Under the pieces are notes generated by a model that did not search any database, was not told the DNA's origin, and worked only from the letters and a program-made list of their open reading frames with translations. From NCBI GenBank assembly GCA_966211675.1, contig CBIHPK010000010.1, forward strand, positions 19,300 through 83,299: a stretch of DNA of 64,000 bases, written 5' to 3'. Below, in pieces: positions 1 to 7,418 of the stretch; the stretch's first letter is position 1; every line of letters starts with the position of its first letter. The position numbers and the translations under genes were made by a program. The stretch is from SCUS01 sp966211675 (lineage in GTDB: Bacteria > Myxococcota_A > Polyangia > Polyangiales > Ga0077539).

Positions 1-19
1 ACAAGGTCGCCTGATCGCC

Positions 20-274
20 ATGTCCAGCAACGCCACGTTGAAGGAAGACCTCCGCGCGCTCATCGCGGAGATCATCGAGAAGGACGCGAGCGAGATCGGC
101 GACGACGTGCTCCTGCGCGACCTCGGCGTCGACTCGATGCAGGCCATCGAGATCATCTCGGACATCGAGCGCCGCTATCAGCTCAAGATCGCCGAGAGCG
201 AGTTCAAGAACATCACCACGCTCTCCAGCGTGCACCGCTTCGTCGAAGAGAAGCTCGCCGCCCGCGCGGGCTGA
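20..274 (+). CDS. Acyl carrier protein
   Basis: An 84-residue protein with the full fold of an acyl carrier protein, which carries acyl intermediates on a 4'-phosphopantetheine arm for fatty-acid, polyketide or lipid synthesis in the cytosol. The attachment motif LGVDSMQAIEI is present with Ser39 as the modified residue, followed by the usual acidic helix II. Length matches the family. The motif differs slightly from housekeeping AcpP (DSL), so it may be a specialised carrier serving a neighbouring pathway outside the window. The start is the ATG at 20; only 19 bases precede it, so upstream context cannot be judged. The identity is secure, the pathway is not. Confidence 0.93.
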   Translation: MSSNATLKEDLRALIAEIIEKDASEIGDDVLLRDLGVDSMQAIEIISDIERRYQLKIAESEFKNITTLSSVHRFVEEKLAARAG

Positions 275-303
275 GCCTCCCTCTCCAATCCCCCCTACAA
301 GAC

Positions 304-392
304 TGGTGTCGGCGGCGGGAGTCGAACCCGCACGAGGTTCTTAGCCTCCGGAGGTTTTAAGCCACCTGCGTATGCCATTCCGCCACGCCGAC
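304..392 (-). tRNA. tRNA-Leu (anticodon UAA)
   Basis: Read on the minus strand this is a class II tRNA. The 7-bp acceptor stem GTCGGCG/CGCCGAC is closed by discriminator A and an encoded CCA (304-306). The T arm is GCGGG-TTCGACT-CCCGC, the variable arm is long (GAGG...CCTC), and the anticodon loop CTTAAAA gives UAA. The anticodon stem GGTGG/CCTCC contains one U-U mismatch at positions 29-41. The 3' strand of that stem and the variable arm together form the palindrome CCTCCGGAGG, which could compete in folding. Otherwise the tRNA looks functional. Confidence 0.95.
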
Positions 393-497
393 AGTCGCCG
401 CGCATAGTGCACGACGACGACGGGCGCGGGCGAACTGAATCGCGCCGCGCCCGCACATCGACCGGCGCCCTCACGGGCCCGGCGCCGGGGTGTAGCC

Positions 498-3400
498 TCA
501 GGGCAGCGGGAACACCCGCACGCCCCACCGCCGCGTCGAGGCGTCGGAGAGGTCGCGCCAGTAGGTTCCGACGCGGCCGCCGGAGACCGTGGCCCAGTAG
601 CCGGTGTGGTTCATCGAGTCGAGGACGCTGCGGGTCCAGGTCGCGGCCATACCCGACCCGGTAAGCGCCGCGAGGCGGAGCGTGCCCACGGTGGTGTCCT
701 GGTACACGACCCGCGGACCGGCGGCGCCGACGGTCACCGCGGCGCCGTCGCCGACGATGTGCCGCCCGTCGTCGAAGGTCGACATGGCCGCGACGCCGGA
801 GCCGTCGTCGATGACCGCGGGCTCGCCCATCGGGCGCCCGCCGACCACGCGGAGGTACATCAGCCGCTCCTCCCAGCCGTCGACGTACGCGACGTGGACG
901 GTGCCGTTGGCCTCCATCGCCGCCCCCGCGGAGAGCCCGCGGTCGCCGCCGTCGCGCATCATGGCCCCCTCGCCGTCGAGGATCACCGGAGCCGCGAAGC
1001 GACCCGACGCGTCGCCCTGGGCGAAGAGCAGGTTGCCGCGGTCGCGGTGATAGAAGACCAGCGCCGGGCGGCCCATGCCGTCGACCAGCAGGTTGATGTA
1101 GAGCGCGCCGGGGGGGAGGTCCTCCACCCAGTTGCGGTCATAGACGTCCTGGCAGGTGGTGCCGACGCAGGCCTGGCCCGCGCCGCAGGTCGCCATGCAG
1201 GTGCCCGCCGGGGCGCAGCGCCCGGTGCTCTTCACGCAGGCGCGCCCGGTGGGGCAGTCCGCGGCGCGGCAGGCGCTCGCGACGGTCACGGCGTCCGCGA
1301 TGGTCCAGTCGCTGGCCCGCGCGGGGCTGGCGCTGTTGCCGCGGGCGACGCGCACCACGGCGGTCACCGCGCCGTCGGCCGCGACGTTGACCGCGCGGTA
1401 GGCGACGAGCGGCGTCCCGTCGGAGAGCAGCGCCAGCGAGGCGTAGCGGCCGTTGGCGCCGTTGGTGTCGACGTCGTGCGAGGTCCACGCGGTGCCGTTG
1501 TACGCGGCGAACTTCAGCCGGTCGTGCGTGGTGTCCCAGTACGCGACCCGGGGCTGGCCCGCGGCGTTGAGGGCGATGCTGTTGAAGCGGCCCACGTCGT
1601 CGCCGGGGGTGCTCACGCCGTTGCGCCAGCCCATCGGATCACCGGTGACCATCCCATCGGTCGGGACGCCGTCCACGTGGGTCCAGGCGACCGAGCTGGT
1701 CTCCTGGCTCCAGCGCCCGACGACGAGGTCGCCGTAGCGAGATCCGTCGTTGGGCTCGCCGGGCGAGTAGGCGGACATCCAGAGCGCTCCATCGGCGGCG
1801 GCCGCCATGTGGAGGTGCGACCCGACCGCGCCGGCGTTGAGCGGCGGGAGGCGCTCGCAGCGGCACGCCGCGTTGTCGTAGGCGCAGGTCGCGGCGTTGA
1901 AGGTGGGGCTGCCCATCGGGCCGAAGCCCGGCATGCAGTCGGGGCAGGCGGGCGGGGTCGTGCACATGCCCGAGGTGGCGCAGAGGTTCTGCCCCGACTC
2001 GCACATGACCGTCGAGCCCATGTCCCCGGTGGGACCGGCGTCGCCGTTGCCGCCGTCCTGGAGGACGCCGGTGGCCTCCTCGGCGCAGCCCGAGGCCACG
2101 ACGCCGGTGGAGGCCACCATGAGCGCCGTCGCGACCCTCGCGCTGGCCCTGCGACGGCGGCGCGCCGCGATCACCACGCCCGCGGCGAAGAGCCCGAGCA
2201 GGCCCGCCGAGCCGTGGCCGCCGGCGCTGGAGGAGCTCCCGACGCGGCAGCCGCAGCCGCCGCTGGAGGGGTCGGTGCCGCGACCGCCGCGGATCAGCGA
2301 CTGCCGGGTGATGACCCGCTCGGTGACGTTACCCGCGGAGTCGCGGACGCGCACCACGATGCGCACGGCCCCTTCGGGCACCGCGACGCGGTCCGAGGCG
2401 CCCCACTCGGTGGCGGGCGCGTCGTCGAACTGGAAGGAGTACTCGAGCGCGTCGGACTGGTTGTCCGTGGCTTCGGCGACGACGAGGTCGTGGTCGAAGC
2501 GAGTGGTCAGCTCCGGGGCGACCGGGTCGACGATAAAGGTGAACTGCGCGGGCTCCTCGTCGGCGCTCTGCGGCTCACCGGCGATGCGGGCGCGCACCTC
2601 GATGGTGTGCAGGCCGGGGCTCGCGAGCGCGAAGTCCTGCACCTCGTAGCGGGTCTCGGCGGAGAAGCTCGACCAGGTCTGGCGGTCGAGGCGCCAGCTG
2701 TACTCGGCGTCGTGGCCGAAGTCGTTCGGGGTCGAGACGTGGAAGCTCACGCGGGGGAGGTTCTCCCGGCGGAAGCCGTCGGCGGTGAAGAAGTCCGGGC
2801 TGACCCGGACGCCGTCGAGCGCCGCGGCGGTGTCGAGGGTGACGGTGCTGGTGCGCGCCCCGGCGGGCGTGAAGGCGATGCCCGCGAAGAGGCCGAGGAA
2901 GCGGTTGGCGCCCTCGGTGACGCCCTGCACGCCGTTGGGGGGGATGGTCACCTGGATGCGTCCGAGGGCCATGCCGCCGCTGCCCGGGATGTCGAAGCCC
3001 GGGATGCTGATCGGCGCGAGGCCGCCGCCGAGCATGCCGAGCGCGGGCGCGAGGATCGCCTGGAGCGAGGTCCCGATGAGCGCGGGGTTGTTCGACAGCA
3101 GGGTGTTGTTGGTGACGGAGATGTTCTCGGTGCGGAGCATCCCGAGGCGCGGGCGAAGGCCGCCGGCGTCCGGCTCCAGGTTGACCCCGACGATGGCGTC
3201 GGTGGTGAGGGTCATGAAGCGGACGTACCGCTCCTCGCTCCAGGCGTAGAAGTCGAGCGCGAGGCGGGGCAGGCGGATGTTGAGCAGCGGGTCCGTGTCG
3301 ACGTTGGTGCCGCGCCCGAGGCGCACCACCGGGGGCTGCTGCGGGCGCAGCAGGATCGCGACCGGCCCGGTGGTCTGCGGGAAGAGGAGCTGGCGCATGG

Positions 3401-4688
3401 AGCTCAGCGCCGGGAGGATGCTGAAGGTGCCCGCGGAGATCTGCTGGCTCAGGTTGGTGCCCACGCCGAGGCAGAGCGTGCCCGCGTCCCAGAGCTGGTA
3501 GGCCGAGTAGTTGAGGTACTCCTCCGCGATGCCGATGCCGAGGTCCGCGGGGGTCGAGGTGCCGGGCACCACGTTGGCGCGCAGGGCCATGTACTCCGGG
3601 ATCACCGGGATGGCCGGCGGCGGGATGCGCGGGACGCAGGCGTTGTGCGCCGTGGACTGCATCGCGCCGAACATGTTGATGGTCATGCCGCCGTTGATGA
3701 CCTGCGCGTCGCGCATCGGGTCGCCGGCCGCGAGCGTGTAGCGGACGTTGGCGCGCACGCCGGGCGAGAGCGAGGCGAAGAGCGCGCCGAAGTTGCCCGC
3801 GCCGTCGGTGCCGAGGAGCGTCGGGACGTTGCTGTTGTCCGGGTAGACGCAGGTGCCGCTGCGGTCGGTGGTGCCCGTGGGGCAGCCCGGCGGGTTGGGC
3901 ATCGAGCGCTGCGCGAGGGCGTTGGAGATGGGGCCGAGCGCGCCGCTGATCTGCCCGCGCACCTGGCCGATGATGGTGCCGCGCAGGAGGTTGACGATGC
4001 CGCAGACCCAGCTGCCCGAGCAGCTGATGTCGGCGTCCTCGATGCCCTCCCCGGGGGTCTCCTGCACCACGTCGCCGGAGCCGGTGGGCGAGACGAGGTC
4101 GGCGCGGTGGTAGTCCATCCGCGGCGCGTGGGTGTCTCGCCGGATCGTCGCCTTCGTCGACACGCCGATGTAGGGGTGGCTCCCTCGCGCGGTGTTGATG
4201 TTGAGCGTGGGCGACGCGATGGTGCCGCAGAAGGTGCCGCCGCAGGAGTCGCTGCAGGAGCCGACGCAGGCGCGGATGGGGATGTCGCCGTTGACGATGA
4301 TGCGCGCGCGGACGTTGATCGCGTTGGGGTCGGCGAAGCTCAGGTCGAGCGCGCCGGCCGTGGGGAGGCTGATCGCGATGTTGCAGCGCCCCGAAGGACA
4401 GACGATCGCGCGTCCGACGGTGAGGTTCTGCGAGAGCGTGGGCACCGGGATGCCGCCGCCGACCAGGCCGCCGAGCAGGCCCGGCGCGACCGCCTCGACG
4501 CGGTTGAGGCCGTTCTCCGAGAGGCGGATCTGCGCCGCTCGCGGGATGCGCGTCTCTGGCGCCAGGGGATAGCCGCCTGGGATCGGCGCGATCGCCCCTC
4601 CCGCACAGCCGGAGCAACCACCGCCGCTACATCCTGAGACCAGGACCACGGCGATCATCCAGTAGACCCTACGCAGCGTCGACCACAT
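498..4688 (-). CDS. Giant secreted lipoprotein with internal MYXO-CTERM-like signal and second lipobox
   Basis: A 1396-residue protein. It opens with a lipoprotein signal (lipobox LVSGC, Cys about 20), so it is exported and lipidated. Residues about 25-700 are a long beta-rich secreted region of unknown family, and about 700-800 look like Ig/cadherin-type repeats (YRFQFDD-style strands, RVRDSAGN). At 812-814 comes CGC, then a hydrophobic helix (830-842) and five Arg (843-847), exactly the plan of a MYXO-CTERM sorting tail, which normally ends a protein. Here the frame continues into a second hydrophobic stretch and lipobox VVASGC (Cys868), followed by about 530 residues with Asp/Gly linker, Cys-rich pieces and propeller-like repeats of the LKFAAYNGTAWTSHDVD type. 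Start ATG 4688 has GAGGA about 9 nt upstream. It may be two proteins sharing one frame; an in-frame GTG at 2177 could start the second. Confidence 0.85.
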   Translation of the reverse strand: MWSTLRRVYWMIAVVLVSGCSGGGCSGCAGGAIAPIPGGYPLAPETRIPRAAQIRLSENGLNRVEAVAPGLLGGLVGGGIPVPTLSQNLTVGRAIVCPSGRCNIAISLPTAGALDLSFADPNAINVRARIIVNGDIPIRACVGSCSDSCGGTFCGTIASPTLNINTARGSHPYIGVSTKATIRRDTHAPRMDYHRADLVSPTGSGDVVQETPGEGIEDADISCSGSWVCGIVNLLRGTIIGQVRGQISGALGPISNALAQRSMPNPPGCPTGTTDRSGTCVYPDNSNVPTLLGTDGAGNFGALFASLSPGVRANVRYTLAAGDPMRDAQVINGGMTINMFGAMQSTAHNACVPRIPPPAIPVIPEYMALRANVVPGTSTPADLGIGIAEEYLNYSAYQLWDAGTLCLGVGTNLSQQISAGTFSILPALSSMRQLLFPQTTGPVAILLRPQQPPVVRLGRGTNVDTDPLLNIRLPRLALDFYAWSEERYVRFMTLTTDAIVGVNLEPDAGGLRPRLGMLRTENISVTNNTLLSNNPALIGTSLQAILAPALGMLGGGLAPISIPGFDIPGSGGMALGRIQVTIPPNGVQGVTEGANRFLGLFAGIAFTPAGARTSTVTLDTAAALDGVRVSPDFFTADGFRRENLPRVSFHVSTPNDFGHDAEYSWRLDRQTWSSFSAETRYEVQDFALASPGLHTIEVRARIAGEPQSADEEPAQFTFIVDPVAPELTTRFDHDLVVAEATDNQSDALEYSFQFDDAPATEWGASDRVAVPEGAVRIVVRVRDSAGNVTERVITRQSLIRGGRGTDPSSGGCGCRVGSSSSAGGHGSAGLLGLFAAGVVIAARRRRRASARVATALMVASTGVVASGCAEEATGVLQDGGNGDAGPTGDMGSTVMCESGQNLCATSGMCTTPPACPDCMPGFGPMGSPTFNAATCAYDNAACRCERLPPLNAGAVGSHLHMAAAADGALWMSAYSPGEPNDGSRYGDLVVGRWSQETSSVAWTHVDGVPTDGMVTGDPMGWRNGVSTPGDDVGRFNSIALNAAGQPRVAYWDTTHDRLKFAAYNGTAWTSHDVDTNGANGRYASLALLSDGTPLVAYRAVNVAADGAVTAVVRVARGNSASPARASDWTIADAVTVASACRAADCPTGRACVKSTGRCAPAGTCMATCGAGQACVGTTCQDVYDRNWVEDLPPGALYINLLVDGMGRPALVFYHRDRGNLLFAQGDASGRFAAPVILDGEGAMMRDGGDRGLSAGAAMEANGTVHVAYVDGWEERLMYLRVVGGRPMGEPAVIDDGSGVAAMSTFDDGRHIVGDGAAVTVGAAGPRVVYQDTTVGTLRLAALTGSGMAATWTRSVLDSMNHTGYWATVSGGRVGTYWRDLSDASTRRWGVRVFPLP

Positions 4689-4893
4689 CAGGACGATCCT
4701 CTTGCCGCGACGACGCGGCTGCTGGAGATGGGCGACGCGCAGGGCACCGGCGCGCCGTCCCCATAAGACGAATGGCGCGCACAGTACGGCGGCATCGCGT
4801 CCCGGGTAAAGCCAGGACGTGACGCGCTTCAGTGGGTCGTGAATGGCGGAGGGAGGAAAGGGCTCGAAGCCACGGGGACCGCGGCGGAGCGGC

Positions 4894-5901
4894 TTACTGG
4901 GCGATGTTGGCGGAGATCGCCGCGAAGTTGGCGCGGAGGTGGTAGGCCGGCATGCCGTTGACCATGGTGTCCGGCTGACGCGCCCAGCCCGACTGCGGAT
5001 CGGTCATGCAGTTGGCGCCCGAGATGATGTTGCAGAGGGGCGTCGGGTTGCCGCCGATGGTGACGCTGACCATCTTGGCATTCTCGACCGTGATGTCGGC
5101 GTCCACGACGCCGTAGGGCTGGTCGCAGCTGTCCTCCGTCAGCCAACGGCTGGTGGTCTCGGTGTAGCGCCCGCCGGCCGCGAGGCCGCCGCCGATGCAG
5201 CCGCGGTCGGCCGTGAGGTGAACGTTGCTGATGCGCGCGTTGTCCATCGGCAGCTGGGTGAGCAGCATGGTGCCCGCCTCGTCGCTGAAGATCGGGATGT
5301 TGACCGTGGTGGTCACCGTCGCGGTGGTCGCGCGGGTGCCGGTCACGGTGACCGAGCCGGAGACCGGGTTGTACCGGTTGGGCGTCGCGCCCGGGCCGTT
5401 GTTGTTGAAGAACGCGAACTGGCCGTCCATCAGGCCGACGCCGGTGGAGCCGTGCGTGTACATCGGGTTGAGGCCGCCGGTGCGGAAGGTGTTGGCCGCG
5501 AGGTCGAGCTGGAGGCCCCAGAGGAAGGTGCCGCGCTGAAGGGTCGGGTTGACCGTCGAGAGGATGGCCGCGCTCGCGAGCGCCGCCGGCTGCGTGATCT
5601 TGATGTACGTGAGGCGATAGCCCGGGCGCATCACGTTGTTCATGTAGCGGTTGTGCGGACAGACCGGGTCGGTCGTGCACTGGAAGTACGGCACCGGGCC
5701 GCCGTCGACCGGGGGCGCGCTGCAGGAGGTCATGTTGGCGGCCGGGTCGGCGATGGGCGTCGGGGTACAGACGCCAGTGTCGGCGCCGCCCGTGTCGCCC
5801 TGCGGGCCGCTGTCGGTCGCGGGGGTGGCGGGATCGTCGCTACAGGCGCCGAGGGAGCCCGCGAGGACACTGGTGAGAAGAAGGGTCGAGAAACGGTTCA
5901 T
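4894..5901 (-). CDS. Secreted lipoprotein of unknown function
   Basis: A 335-residue protein starting at the ATG at 5901, which is preceded by a strong ribosome binding site (GGAGG with 5 nt spacing). The signal peptide ends at a lipobox (LGACS), followed by a Thr/Asp/Gly/Pro-rich linker typical of myxobacterial surface lipoproteins. The rest is a beta-rich domain with several Cys residues (about CTTDPVCPHN, RGCIGGG, EDSCDQP, PLCNII). No known domain was recognised. It lies downstream of the PfkB kinase in the same orientation, 119 bp away, and ahead of the giant lipoprotein gene by about 200 bp. An upstream reading frame extending to 7407 overlaps the kinase and PDZ genes and is not credible as a start. 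Confidence 0.85.
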   Translation of the reverse strand: MNRFSTLLLTSVLAGSLGACSDDPATPATDSGPQGDTGGADTGVCTPTPIADPAANMTSCSAPPVDGGPVPYFQCTTDPVCPHNRYMNNVMRPGYRLTYIKITQPAALASAAILSTVNPTLQRGTFLWGLQLDLAANTFRTGGLNPMYTHGSTGVGLMDGQFAFFNNNGPGATPNRYNPVSGSVTVTGTRATTATVTTTVNIPIFSDEAGTMLLTQLPMDNARISNVHLTADRGCIGGGLAAGGRYTETTSRWLTEDSCDQPYGVVDADITVENAKMVSVTIGGNPTPLCNIISGANCMTDPQSGWARQPDTMVNGMPAYHLRANFAAISANIAQ

Positions 5902-6020
5902 GAATACCTCCGCGATCGCTGATCGATGTGTGCACGCAGGGTAAGGAAGCCCCGATCGCCCGCGCGGCGCGGACGGTACGCGAAGCCTCCAGGGCCCGCA
6001 AGCGGCTGTCTGACGGGCTC

Positions 6021-6932
6021 TCAGATGTTGTCGTAGTGGACGAGGCGGCCGAAGGCGCGGACGCGCTCCTGGACGTGCGCCTCGGTGGCGTCGACGACGC
6101 CCTTGGTGCCGTACTGCTCGACGCAGAGCGAGGCGACCGCGGAGCCGTGCACCACCGCGCGGCGCATCGACGCGCCGGTGATCGGGCCCTGAGCGTCGAG
6201 GTAGCCGAGCATGGCGCCCGCGAAGGTGTCGCCCGCGCCGGTGGGATCGACCACCTCCTCGAGCGGATAGGCCGGCGCGTGGAAGGCCCCGTGGTCGTCG
6301 AAGAGGAAGGCCCCGTACTCGCCCTGCTTCACGACGACGCGGTTCGGGCCGAGGGCGCGGAGCGCGCGGCCCACTTTGGCGATGACCTTGTGACCGGACA
6401 GGTCGCGGGCCTCCTCCTCGTTGATGATCAGCAGGTCGATGCGGCGCAGCAGCCGGAGCAGGGCTTCGGGGGTGCCCTTGATCCAGAAGTTCATGGTGTC
6501 GGCGGCGACGAGCTCGGGCTTCTGCGCCTGGTCGAGCACCTCGGACTGCAGGTCCGGGTGGATGTTGCCGAGCAGCACCACGCGCGAGCTGCGGTAGCTC
6601 TCCGGGAGCGTCGGGCGGAAGTGCTCGAAGACGTTGAGCCGGGTGTCGAGCGACTCGCGCGACGAGAGGTCGGCGTTGTAGCGCCCGTGCCAGCGGAAGG
6701 TCTCGCCCTCCACGATCTGCACGCCGGCGAGGTCGACCCGGCGCGAGGCCAGGGTCTTCAGGGTGGCGTCGGGGAAGTCCTTGCCCACGACGCCGACCAT
6801 CCGCACGTCGGTGTAGAGGCCCGCCGAGAGCGAGGCGAAGGTGGCCGAGCCACCGACCAGCTCGTGCCGCTCGCCCGTGCTCGAGAACTCCACGGTGTCG
6901 ACGGCCATCGATCCAACGATCAGAACACTCAC
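6021..6932 (-). CDS. PfkB-family carbohydrate/nucleoside kinase
   Basis: A 303-residue cytosolic sugar kinase of the PfkB/ribokinase superfamily, which transfers the ATP gamma-phosphate to a sugar or nucleoside hydroxyl. The N-terminal beta strand VLIVGSMAVDTVEF and the substrate-side GGSATFASLSA motif are present. The C-terminal signature DPTGAGDTFAG contains the anion hole and the catalytic base Asp235. NEEEA, typical of the nucleotide-side loop, is also present. Start is GTG 6932 with AGGAG about 6 nt upstream. The substrate cannot be read from sequence; homologues in myxobacteria are often annotated simply as sugar kinase. The PDZ lipoprotein gene ends 65 bp upstream in the same direction, so co-transcription is possible. 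Confidence 0.92.
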   Translation of the reverse strand: MSVLIVGSMAVDTVEFSSTGERHELVGGSATFASLSAGLYTDVRMVGVVGKDFPDATLKTLASRRVDLAGVQIVEGETFRWHGRYNADLSSRESLDTRLNVFEHFRPTLPESYRSSRVVLLGNIHPDLQSEVLDQAQKPELVAADTMNFWIKGTPEALLRLLRRIDLLIINEEEARDLSGHKVIAKVGRALRALGPNRVVVKQGEYGAFLFDDHGAFHAPAYPLEEVVDPTGAGDTFAGAMLGYLDAQGPITGASMRRAVVHGSAVASLCVEQYGTKGVVDATEAHVQERVRAFGRLVHYDNI

Positions 6933-6997
6933 GATGAACTCTCCTGGTGCCGCGCGTCGCGGCGGGCACCGTCCCTACCGTGCCCGACGCGGCCCGG

Positions 6998-7417
6998 TCA
7001 ACGCCCCGCGTCCCTTGCATAGGGAGCCCGCTCGACGCGCACGTCCTCCTCGCGGTCGGCCCGGCGCACCCGCAGCACCACCACGGTGCCCACCTCGCCC
7101 CGCAGCCGGGCGACCAGCTCGGCGGGCGAGTGACCGCGCACGGGCTGACCGTCGATGGCCACGATCGTCGCCCCGTGCCGCAGCCCCGCCCTCCCCGCCG
7201 CGCCCCCTTCGGGCACCCGATCGAGCACCAGCACCCCCTCCGACGGCCGGTGACGCAGCGTCGCTCCGATGCCGCCGGGCCACGCTCCTCCAAGGTTTCC
7301 GATGCTCGGAGCCCCGGTGGCGCACCCCAGCGCCAGGCCCGCGAGCAGGAGCAGAGAGGGGAGGCGTGTACCATTCGCTTGCGCCGCCGGGGCGGAGGCG
7401 CGACCATCGCGCGCCAC
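6998..7417 (-). CDS. PDZ-domain lipoprotein
   Basis: A protein of about 139 residues if translation starts at GTG 7417, the only plausible start before the signal sequence. The hydrophobic stretch LPSLLLLAGLALGC ends in a lipobox, so the product is probably an exported lipoprotein. The second half is a single PDZ domain (GVLVLDRVPEGGAAGRAGLRHG, then a strand-helix unit with GHSPAELVARLRG and a final beta strand) that would bind a C-terminal peptide of a partner. There is no protease domain. The start lies 1 bp from the probable start of the divergent kinase gene, leaving no room for separate upstream leaders, so one of the two starts may be placed wrongly. Confidence 0.72.
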   Translation of the reverse strand: MARDGRASAPAAQANGTRLPSLLLLAGLALGCATGAPSIGNLGGAWPGGIGATLRHRPSEGVLVLDRVPEGGAAGRAGLRHGATIVAIDGQPVRGHSPAELVARLRGEVGTVVVLRVRRADREEDVRVERAPYARDAGR

Positions 7418-7418
7418 C

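Noticed and set aside
304..392. tRNA-Leu or tRNA-Sec as integration sites of a mobile element
   Set aside because: No integrase, no repeated tRNA 3' end and no composition break next to either tRNA.
606..4637. A 1343-codon open frame on the plus strand opposite the giant lipoprotein gene
   Set aside because: It is Arg/Ala/Gly/His-biased low-information sequence, as expected for an antisense frame in high-GC DNA. The minus-strand protein has signals, linkers and Cys motifs.
4894..7407. An 837-codon version of the second lipoprotein
   Set aside because: It runs through the PfkB kinase and PDZ genes; the ATG at 5901 with GGAGG and a lipoprotein signal is the true start.
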